Origin: Halorubrum sp. 2020YC2
Lineage (GTDB): Archaea > Halobacteriota > Halobacteria > Halobacteriales > Haloferacaceae
Length of the DNA: 64,000 bases
Direction: 5' to 3'
Assembly (NCBI RefSeq): GCF_018623055.1
Contig: NZ_CP076019.1
Coordinates: 2,999,516 to 3,063,515, forward strand
The notes below the pieces were generated by a model. The model had not been told where the DNA came from. It did no database searches and was given only the letters and a program-made list of their open reading frames with translations. Of the stretch, positions 1 through 6,790 are shown piece after piece. The position numbers were made by a program, and so were the translations under genes. Position 1 is the first letter of the stretch; every line of letters begins with the position of its first letter.

Positions 1-2085
1 TACGGCACACGACTCCTGACGGTTCTCTTGGCGCTGGGGCTCGTTCTGGGCTCTATCCCGGGCGGCGCGCTCGGAGTGGCCGGCGCCGCCGAGGCGGACG
101 TCGGCGCGTCCGACGCGGCGACCGAGCGCCTTGACCCCTCGACCGTCTCGGCACAGACGGACGGGAACGCGACGGACGACGAAAACACGACGAGCGATGG
201 AACCGCGACGGACGGTGACGGCTCGAACGCGACGGCCGACGCCGCGAACGGCGGCGACGGCGCGTCGCGGGCGACGGTCGGACAGCAGCTCGCGACGGTC
301 ATCGCCGTCACCGACGACGAGGTGTCGGGCGACGTGGCGGCGTCGTCGCTCGACGGGGCGCTCGAGGACGCGAACGAGTCCGAGCGCGCGGCCCTCCTCG
401 CGGAGCGGTCCGCGACGCTCCGCGAGCGCGCCGACGAGATAGTCACCGACCAGCGCGAGGCCCGCGTCGCCTACGAGGACGGCGAGATAACCCGCGGCGA
501 GTTCGCCCAGCGGCTCGCGGTCCTCGCCGGACAGGCCCGGACCGTCGACCGCGGCTTCGAGCGGGTCGCTGACGGCGCCGGCGACACCTCCGGGATCGAG
601 CTCCGCGCGGCGGGCTACGACCGGGGCGCGAACGCGGACGCCAGAGAGCGACTCACTCGCGTGACGGGAACCGGGGCGAGCGCGCTGCTCGCGCAGTACA
701 CCGGCGAGCGCGACGGCGAGTTCTCGCTGGAGGTCGACGGCGGCGTCTCCATCGAGGTCGAGAGCGACGACGGCGAGCGGTCGCGCGAGATCGAGCGCGA
801 CCAGCCCGGCGACGGGAGCTTCAACGTGACCCAAAGCGAGGCGCTCACCGCGGCCACCGCACAGCTGTCGACCGACGCCGACGGCGAGTGGACGCTCCGG
901 TCCGCCGACCGCGACGAGGACGGTTACTACGAGTTCGAGTTCACCTTCTTCGGCCCGGAGACCACCGGCGAGGCCGAGGTGAGCGTCGACGGACAGACCG
1001 GCGAGGTGTTCGAGTTCGAGGAGCAGACGGAACCGCGCGAGGCGGACGACGATGACGACGCCGACGAGGTCCCCCTCTCGGTCTCGGTCGCCAACGGAAC
1101 GGCCGACCCGGGCGCGACGGTGACGCTCCGCGTGACCGCCGCCGGCGAGCCCGTCGAGGGCGCGACGGTCGAACTGAACGATCGGGACGCCGGGACGACC
1201 GACGCCGACGGGCGGGTCACGGTGACGCTGCCCGACGACGACGGGGTCGACATCGAGGTCGAGGACGGCGACCGCGAAGGCGAACTGGAGCTCGCGCTCC
1301 GCTCCGACGCCGAAGACGACCGCGACGACGACCTCGGTGACCGCCTCTCCGTGGACGGCTCCGTCGAGAACGGGACCGTCGACGTCTCGGTGACCTACGA
1401 CGGCGAGGGCGTCGAGGGCGTCTCCGTCTCCGTCGACGGCGAGTCCGTCGGGACGACCGACGCGGACGGGACACTCTCGTTCGACGCGCCCGCCGACGCC
1501 GACGAGTTCGAGGTCGCGCTCGTGAAGGGCGCGTTCGAGGCCGATCTCGAGTTCGAGGTCCGTGCGGACGGCACGCTCGCGGCCGGCGACATCGACGTCG
1601 ACGAGCGCGACGCGGACCATGAAGGCGAGGATGTAGAGGACGAACGAGAGGACGCGGAGGACGAGGGCGAGGACGCGGAGGACGAGGGCGGGGACGCGGA
1701 CGACCTCTCCGTCGCCGTCGTCTCCGGTGACCCCGCTCCCGGTGCGACCGTGACGGTCGAAGTGACCGGCGCCGACGGTGAGTCCGTCGAGGGCGCGACC
1801 GTCGAGGTCGACGGCGAGTCCGCCGGAACGACCGACGCGGACGGACGGATCGCGGTGACGCTCCCGGCCGACGGCGACGAGGCCGAGATCGAGACCGAAG
1901 ACGGTGACCGCGAGGGCGAACTCGAGATCGAGTTCGACGCGGACGACGCTGATGGTGCCGAGGAGGGAGACGCCGACGTCGACGACGAGAGCGACGACGA
2001 GGACGACGAGGAGGATGCGGAAGAGGCGGAGGACGACGACGAGGACGAGGAAGACGACGATGACGACGCGGAGGACGACGAGTGA
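1..2085 (+). CDS. Exported acidic surface protein with three Ig-like repeats (5' end outside window)
   Basis: The frame is open from the first base, and the first visible residues form a signal-peptide core (LLTVLLALGLVLGS) ending near AGAAEA, so the real start lies a few codons upstream of the window. A long N-terminal region of unknown function follows; it resembles haloarchaeal DUF7096 proteins from memory, unchecked. Three related beta-sandwich repeats then lie at about visible residues 369-415, 449-497 and 569-626, each containing GTTDADG, with Asp/Glu-rich linkers between them. The protein ends in an almost pure Asp/Glu tail and has no C-terminal membrane anchor, so it is probably secreted. 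The next gene starts inside its stop codon (GTGA), which implies translational coupling. Function unknown. Confidence 0.75.
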   Translation, partial: YGTRLLTVLLALGLVLGSIPGGALGVAGAAEADVGASDAATERLDPSTVSAQTDGNATDDENTTSDGTATDGDGSNATADAANGGDGASRATVGQQLATVIAVTDDEVSGDVAASSLDGALEDANESERAALLAERSATLRERADEIVTDQREARVAYEDGEITRGEFAQRLAVLAGQARTVDRGFERVADGAGDTSGIELRAAGYDRGANADARERLTRVTGTGASALLAQYTGERDGEFSLEVDGGVSIEVESDDGERSREIERDQPGDGSFNVTQSEALTAATAQLSTDADGEWTLRSADRDEDGYYEFEFTFFGPETTGEAEVSVDGQTGEVFEFEEQTEPREADDDDDADEVPLSVSVANGTADPGATVTLRVTAAGEPVEGATVELNDRDAGTTDADGRVTVTLPDDDGVDIEVEDGDREGELELALRSDAEDDRDDDLGDRLSVDGSVENGTVDVSVTYDGEGVEGVSVSVDGESVGTTDADGTLSFDAPADADEFEVALVKGAFEADLEFEVRADGTLAAGDIDVDERDADHEGEDVEDEREDAEDEGEDAEDEGGDADDLSVAVVSGDPAPGATVTVEVTGADGESVEGATVEVDGESAGTTDADGRIAVTLPADGDEAEIETEDGDREGELEIEFDADDADGAEEGDADVDDESDDEDDEEDAEEAEDDDEDEEDDDDDAEDDE

Positions 2086-2810
2086 TTCGTTCCCGCGGTC
2101 GAGTCGTCGCCCTCGCCGCCGCCGTCGCGTCGGTCGCGGTGATCGGCGCGTTCCTCGCGCCGAGTGCCGCGGCGCTCGACGGGCCGGGAACGGAGCCGGC
2201 GGTCGAGGAGGGGTCGTCGTTCGTCGTCGCGCTCGACGCCGACGGCGACGCGACGGTCACGCTCGTGTTGACGTACGATCTCGCGGACGCCGCCGACGAG
2301 GCGGCGTTCGAGGGGCTTCGCGATCGCCCGGAGAACGTCACGGCCCGGTTCGGTGACCGGCTGACGCGGATCGCAGACCGGACCGCGACCGAGACGGACC
2401 GTGAGATGGGCGTCTCCGACGTGGGGACCGAGTTCGAGTCGACGAGCGGGACCGGTGTCGTCCGGATCTCTGCGACTTGGACGAATCTCGCCGCGGTCGA
2501 CGGGGACCGACTGGTCGTGAGCGAGCCGTTCGAGAGCGCGTTCCGGCCGGACCGCCCGTTCGTGCTCGTCGCGCCCGACGGCTACGCGCTCGCCGACGCC
2601 ACGGTCGAGGCGGACGCGACGACCCCGGCATCCGGAACCGGCGCCGCGAGCGCCGAGTGGCGTCCCGGCACGGATCTGGCGGGCTTTTCGGTTACGCTCG
2701 CGCCTGCGGAGGGCGGCGTCACCGACGGCTCGCTGCCGACGCCGCTGGCTCCGACGCTGGCGCTCCTCGCCGCCGGCCTGCTCGGCTACGCCGGCTGGCG
2801 ACGAGCGTAG
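2082..2810 (+). CDS. Exported, C-terminally anchored haloarchaeal protein
   Basis: A 242-residue protein whose GTG start overlaps the previous stop by four bases. It has an N-terminal signal sequence (about residues 7-31, ending SAAALDG), an extracellular domain of about 180 residues with beta-rich segments such as [11 protein letters not shown], and a C-terminal hydrophobic segment ([17 protein letters not shown]) followed by Arg-Arg. That layout fits a protein anchored outside the cell by its C-terminus. It resembles DUF7345-type haloarchaeal proteins from memory only. Coupling to the upstream repeat protein suggests the two act together at the cell surface. Function unknown. Confidence 0.7.
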   Translation: MIRSRGRVVALAAAVASVAVIGAFLAPSAAALDGPGTEPAVEEGSSFVVALDADGDATVTLVLTYDLADAADEAAFEGLRDRPENVTARFGDRLTRIADRTATETDREMGVSDVGTEFESTSGTGVVRISATWTNLAAVDGDRLVVSEPFESAFRPDRPFVLVAPDGYALADATVEADATTPASGTGAASAEWRPGTDLAGFSVTLAPAEGGVTDGSLPTPLAPTLALLAAGLLGYAGWRRA

Positions 2811-3124
2811 TCGGAGCGAGCGAAACGAGTCTCGCGGGGCGAACCACTCGCGCGACGAATATCGCGATCCGCGCGACGGATCGCCACGGGTCCCACCGGG
2901 TCGCGTCCCCGCCGCCGCCCCCGCCGGACCCGAGCGGGAGTCGCCGCTCCGAACCCGCCGTCGGAAGCGACCGTCCGCAGCAGCCAGAGGCACACGATCC
3001 TTTCGGAACTTTTCAGCCATCTTCGACGGCAGCCGGATTCCACGCCGTACAGGCGCCGTTCCCCTCCGCCAACACGTCACGACTGAAAAGAATTAACCGC
3101 CTCGGAGCGGAACCTTCCCCCAAG
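2811..3124. other. Intergenic stretch upstream of atpD
   Basis: Three hundred bases with no convincing gene. The first 200 are GC-rich low-complexity sequence. The only clear signal is the AT-rich stretch AAGAATTAACC at about 3088-3098, which lies 27-37 bases before the atpD start and is its probable TATA box. Confidence 0.5.
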
Positions 3125-3829
3125 ATGGCCAAGGACGTCAAACCGACGCGCAAGAACCTGATGGCGATAGAGGACCGCATCGAACTCTCCGAGCGCGGTC
3201 ACGACACGCTCGAACAGAAGCGCGACGGGCTCATCATGGAGTTCATGGACATCCTCGACCAGGCGCAGGACGTCCGGTCCGAGGTCTCCGAGAACTACGA
3301 GACGGCCCAGCGGAAGATCGACATGGCCCGCGCGATGGAGGGCGACGTCGCCGTCCGCGGCGCGGCCGCGGCGCTGAAAGAGCACCCCGAGATCACGACC
3401 CAGTCGAAGAACATCATGGGCGTCGTGGTCCCGCAGATCGAGTCCTCGAAGGTGCAAAAGAGCCTCGACGAGCGCGGGTACGGCCTGCTCGGCTCCTCGG
3501 CACGGATCGACGAGGCGGCCGACGCCTACGAGGAGCTGTTAGAGAAGATCATCCTCGCCGCCGAGGTCGAGACGGCGATGAAGAAGATGCTCACGGAGAT
3601 CGAGACCACGAAGCGCCGCGTGAACGCCTTGGAGTTCACGCTGCTCCCGACGCTGTACGAGAATCAGGAGTACATCGAACAGAAGCTCGAAGAGCAGGAG
3701 CGCGAGGAGATCTTCCGCATGAAGAAGATCAAGGCCAAAAAAGAAGAAGAGGAAGCCGCCGAGGAGGCCGAGGAGGCGGCCGCGGAGGTCGCGGCCGCGG
3801 AGACCGAGGAGCCGGAGCCCGCCGACTGA
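3125..3829 (+). CDS. atpD: A-type ATP synthase subunit D
   Basis: A 234-residue protein beginning [19 protein letters not shown], the conserved start of subunit D of the archaeal A1Ao ATP synthase, which forms part of the rotating central stalk. The body is the expected long antiparallel coiled coil, with the [16 protein letters not shown] segment near residue 160 typical of the family. The C-terminus is a charged Lys/Glu then Ala/Glu tail, as in other haloarchaea. The ATG at 3125 was chosen by homology; the frame is open far upstream but that part is not conserved in character. The other subunits are not in the window; subunit D often sits at the 3' end of the atp cluster, so they may lie just upstream (inference). 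Confidence 0.95.
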   Translation: MAKDVKPTRKNLMAIEDRIELSERGHDTLEQKRDGLIMEFMDILDQAQDVRSEVSENYETAQRKIDMARAMEGDVAVRGAAAALKEHPEITTQSKNIMGVVVPQIESSKVQKSLDERGYGLLGSSARIDEAADAYEELLEKIILAAEVETAMKKMLTEIETTKRRVNALEFTLLPTLYENQEYIEQKLEEQEREEIFRMKKIKAKKEEEEAAEEAEEAAAEVAAAETEEPEPAD

Positions 3830-3970
3830 GGTATCGCCGCGCGTCGGCCGCGTCCGCTCTCTCGCTACGGATCCTCTGGACTGTCGTCGTCGTTTCTGTG
3901 CTCGTCGTTCGTTCTCACCGCGCCCCGGAGACGGTCGCGTTTAAGTTCCGAGCGCCGCCTATCTCCGAGC

Positions 3971-4360
3971 GTGTCCTGTCCACACTGCGAGGCCGACGCG
4001 GTCGCGTTCGCCGCCCCGCCCGCGCTCCGCGAGCACGCCCCGGCCGACGCGGCCGCGATCTGTACCCGGTGTCTGCGCGTCGTTCCGGCCGCCGAGGCTG
4101 GGTTCGAGGGCGACGCCCCCGCCGACCCGGACCTGTCGGCGGTCGACCCCGCGTTCCCCTCCGGCGAGGCGGGCGTCGCGCTGGCGCTCTGCTGTGGCAA
4201 ACTGGAGTCGTTCGCGCTGAACCGAGCGTCGATCGAGGCGCTGGTCCGCCACGCGGAAGAGGCGGGCGCGGACGCGTTCGCGTTTTTTGATCGGCTCGAC
4301 GCGCCCGACGCCGCGTTCGACTTGGACCGACGGCGGGCGGCGCTCCACGACGCTATTTAG
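3971..4360 (+). CDS. DUF6276 family zinc-binding protein
   Basis: A 129-residue protein starting with GTG. It has an N-terminal CPHC pair and a second CTRC pair about 30 residues later, together a probable zinc ribbon, then a conserved LCCGKLESFALNR segment and a helical C-terminus. This matches the haloarchaeal DUF6276 family as I recall it. A TATA-like GTTTAAG at about 3939-3945 lies some 28 bases before the GTG, which supports a leaderless message and this start. No function is established. It is convergent with the next gene, with a copy of the dispersed element between them. Confidence 0.75.
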   Translation: MSCPHCEADAVAFAAPPALREHAPADAAAICTRCLRVVPAAEAGFEGDAPADPDLSAVDPAFPSGEAGVALALCCGKLESFALNRASIEALVRHAEEAGADAFAFFDRLDAPDAAFDLDRRRAALHDAI

Positions 4361-4410
4361 GACCGTTACGACTGATCGCTTTCGTCGAACGGTGACGTTG
4401 ACGGTGATCG

Positions 4411-4716
4411 TTTATAAATCGCTGCTACCCGGTCGACAGACGACACCTCCAAAGCCCCAGCCGCGAGGACGGCGCACGCTCGTTGCGCTCCTCGCTCGTT
4501 CGCTCCGCTCACTCGCTGCGGTGCTTACGTCGTCTGCGCCGTCCTCGTGGCTGCCCCTTTGAGTCCCGCCCCGCTCCGCACAGCACCGCAGCCTCACGCC
4601 TCCCCAGCCTCGTCGGCCGGCCTCCGCTTCGCTCCGGCCGCCCGACTCCCTCGCGCGTGCTCCTCGCGCCCGGCGGGCGCTCGGAGGCACGCGCCACCGC
4701 ATCGTTCTTTATAAGC
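4411..4716 (+). repeat. Dispersed structured element, copy A (full length)
   Basis: The best-preserved copy, C-rich strand on plus. Order: TTATAA at 4412-4417; AAAGCCCC at 4451; stem 1 with a 19-base arm at 4458-4476 paired to 4535-4553 (one G.T pair), flanked by CAAAG 4450-4454 and CTTTG 4557-4561 across a C/C internal loop; core CACGCCTCCCCAGCCTCG at 4595-4612; hairpin 2 with arms 4612-4622 and 4636-4646 (10 of 11 pairs) around loop TCCGCTTCGCTCC; hairpin 3 with arms 4653-4660 and 4687-4694; terminal TTATAA at 4709-4714. It fills the gap between convergent genes. Short frames within it (for example the reading CPFESRPAP) are not kept intact between copies and are probably not coding. Confidence 0.85.
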
Positions 4717-4801
4717 AACTGACGCCACCCCTCACAGCCATTTAAAAACGTCTCACTTACCCCTGTCTCCGTGCTGACCGGGATCCGGCTCGGTCGTTCC
4801 G

Positions 4802-5155
4802 TCAGAGGTCGACGCCGTCCGGGTCGTTCCACTCGTCGTCCGCGTCCTCGTCGTCCTCCGCCTCCGTCCCCGCCGGGCCGAGCCGCTTTTCTCCCTGTCG
4901 GGACTCGTGAACCGCGAAGCCGCCGGTGCGGCCGTCGTCGCCGCCGGCGTACGGGTCGGTCTCTGGGTCGTAGTCGACTTCGTCGCGCTCGAAGACGTAC
5001 GCGAGGAAGCCGAACAGCGGGACGGCAAAGGAGATGAGCGCCCACTTGCGCGGGTTCATGCCGTACTTGGGCGCGTCGACGTACGCGTAGGCGGCGAAGC
5101 CGACGAGCCACGCGAGCGGGACGCCGACGAGGATGACGGCGACGAGCGGCTGCAT
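4802..5155 (-). CDS. Small two-helix membrane protein
   Basis: A 117-residue protein with two hydrophobic segments (about residues 3-24 and 40-56) joined by a short loop (DAPKYGMNPRKWALISF), then an acidic tail of about 60 residues ending WNDPDGVDL. The layout suggests a small inner-membrane protein with a cytoplasmic acidic tail. The ATG at 5155 is preceded by a TTATTACTA-like AT-rich stretch at about 5175-5183. It lies just upstream of, and in the same direction as, nothing else, 58 bases from the SpoIIM-domain gene's end. Conserved in character among haloarchaea; function unknown. Confidence 0.65.
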   Translation of the reverse strand: MQPLVAVILVGVPLAWLVGFAAYAYVDAPKYGMNPRKWALISFAVPLFGFLAYVFERDEVDYDPETDPYAGGDDGRTGGFAVHESRQGEKRLGPAGTEAEDDEDADDEWNDPDGVDL

Positions 5156-5212
5156 ACCGTCGCTTCGGGTGCGTAGTAATAAGGCTGCGGGCGGAGGCCG
5201 CTCGGGCGCGGC

Positions 5213-6718
5213 CTAGAGGAACGGCTCCCAGTAGTACGGGCTGACGAACCCCTCGATGACGGCGGCGACGGCGAGTAAGATCCCGAGTCCGACGGTCACC
5301 CAGAAGGCGGTCTCTAAGGCGTCCGCGAAGCGCTCGCGGCTCGCGCGGCCGCGGAACGTCCGCCACGAGACGACGCCGAGGTGGACGCCGAGTGCGCCCG
5401 AGACGACGAGCGCGGGGATCTCGAATATCCCGTGCGGGACCACGAACGCGACGAGGGCGAGGAGGTTCTCCTCCAAGGCGGCGGTGGCGCCGAGCGCGAC
5501 GCCGTTGAACGCGAGCGACGAGAGCGCCGGGAGGCCGAGTCCGACCCCGGAGAAGGCGGTCGCGATCGCGACTCCCCAGTTGTTGCCGAAGTACGTCAGC
5601 GCCGCCACGGGCGGGATCTGTCCGGCGATCCGTCCCTCGATCGAGGTCGGGACCGCCCCGACGAACGGCTCGACGGCCAGCCAGCCGACCGCGCCGAACC
5701 CGACCGCGGTCGCGAGCGCGAGCGCGTGGTGCGCCGGCGTCGACCGCACGAACCCGCCCAGTTCGCGCCAGCCGCGGCGGAGCCCGCCGACAAACTGGGC
5801 CCTGAGACCCACCTCGGGCGGCGAGACGGGGTCGACCGTCCCGCGGTAGGCGCCGTAGAGGACGGTCTTCAGCAGGTCGAGCGCGGGCGCGACGACGACC
5901 GCGCTGGCGAGCGCGACGACGGCGCCGCCGCCGAGGAACGCCACCGCGGAGGCGACGGACGCGACGCCGACCAGCGCGCCGATCGCGACCACGAGGTAGG
6001 CGGCGGCGTCGACGGGGTTCGACCGCACGAAGCCGCCCGCGCCCTCGACGGCCGCGACCACGCCGGCGTCGTCGACGACGACGGCGACCGGCGCGAACGC
6101 GAAGAGGATCCGGACGAGCACGAGGGCGACGAACCCAGCGAGCAGGGCGCCGACCGCGACGGCGGCGCCGAGGAACGGGTTCGCGAGGAACGCCGCGCCG
6201 ACCGCGACCGACCCGAGCGCGACGACGCCGATCCAGAGGAGGAGTTCCGCGACGTACAGGCCGAGGAACGTGACCCAGCGGGAGCGGGCGCCGGCGATCC
6301 CCCCGACGAGCCCCCGCTCGTCGCGGAGGCCGGCGACGACCGCCGAGAGCTGTCCGGCCGAGACGACGGCGTACGTGAGGACCGCGAGGACGACGGTCAC
6401 GAGCACGCCGGCGCTGAAGAGGGTCCCGACGGTCGGCGTGAGCAGCGGCTCGAACGCGGGCGCTAACCCCTCGGCCCACGCCTGGAGCGCCTCCGGGTCC
6501 TGCGTCTCCGGCGGCGGCTCGACGCCGCCGAGCGCGTCGCGGGCGGCCGCGAGCCGTCCGGTAACTTCGAGATGGATGTAGATTCCCGCCAGCGCGGCGA
6601 ACACGCCGAGACGGGAGATAACCGGCACCGCGGTGCCGAGGAGGTAGAAGGGGAGGAGGTCGGCGGGGCGCCGACGGAGGGTCGCTGTCGTTGCCGTAAC
6701 GGCGGCGGAGAGGTCCAT
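5213..6718 (-). CDS. Multipass membrane protein with C-terminal SpoIIM (DUF95) domain
   Basis: A 501-residue polytopic membrane protein. The N-terminal 300 residues contain about six hydrophobic segments and look like a separate membrane domain. The C-terminal 190 residues carry SpoIIM/DUF95 features: NNWGVAIATAFSG, then a helix followed by VVPHGIFEIPALVVSGALG, then a last helix before the terminus. In bacteria SpoIIM works with peptidoglycan hydrolases in sporulation; archaea do not sporulate and the archaeal role is unknown. The probable TATA box is GTTTTTAAGT at 6741-6750, about 25-30 bases from the ATG, so the gene has its own promoter. Confidence 0.8.
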   Translation of the reverse strand: MDLSAAVTATTATLRRRPADLLPFYLLGTAVPVISRLGVFAALAGIYIHLEVTGRLAAARDALGGVEPPPETQDPEALQAWAEGLAPAFEPLLTPTVGTLFSAGVLVTVVLAVLTYAVVSAGQLSAVVAGLRDERGLVGGIAGARSRWVTFLGLYVAELLLWIGVVALGSVAVGAAFLANPFLGAAVAVGALLAGFVALVLVRILFAFAPVAVVVDDAGVVAAVEGAGGFVRSNPVDAAAYLVVAIGALVGVASVASAVAFLGGGAVVALASAVVVAPALDLLKTVLYGAYRGTVDPVSPPEVGLRAQFVGGLRRGWRELGGFVRSTPAHHALALATAVGFGAVGWLAVEPFVGAVPTSIEGRIAGQIPPVAALTYFGNNWGVAIATAFSGVGLGLPALSSLAFNGVALGATAALEENLLALVAFVVPHGIFEIPALVVSGALGVHLGVVSWRTFRGRASRERFADALETAFWVTVGLGILLAVAAVIEGFVSPYYWEPFL

Positions 6719-6740
6719 GGGGTCGGTTCGGTCGTCCGAT

Positions 6741-6750
6741 ACTTAAAAAC
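6741..6750 (-). promoter_or_regulatory. Probable TATA box of the SpoIIM-domain gene
   Basis: GTTTTTAAGT on the minus strand, 23-32 bases before the ATG at 6718, in otherwise GC-rich sequence. Confidence 0.5.
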
Positions 6751-6790
6751 GGGAGTCCGAGCCGATCCCCGACGCGGACGGGAGTCGGGG

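Noticed and set aside
1395..3080. Long antisense frames over real genes (for example 1395-3080, 5381-6466, 8375-10753, 33029-34582)
   Set aside because: Very high GC makes stop-free antisense frames common; their translations are Arg/Pro/Ser-rich low complexity, while the opposite strand carries recognised families.
4483..4722. Frames inside the dispersed element reading CPFESRPAP and similar in several copies
   Set aside because: The shared reading comes from the invariant DNA boxes. Indels and differing hairpin arms break the frame between copies, and no copy has a good start context.
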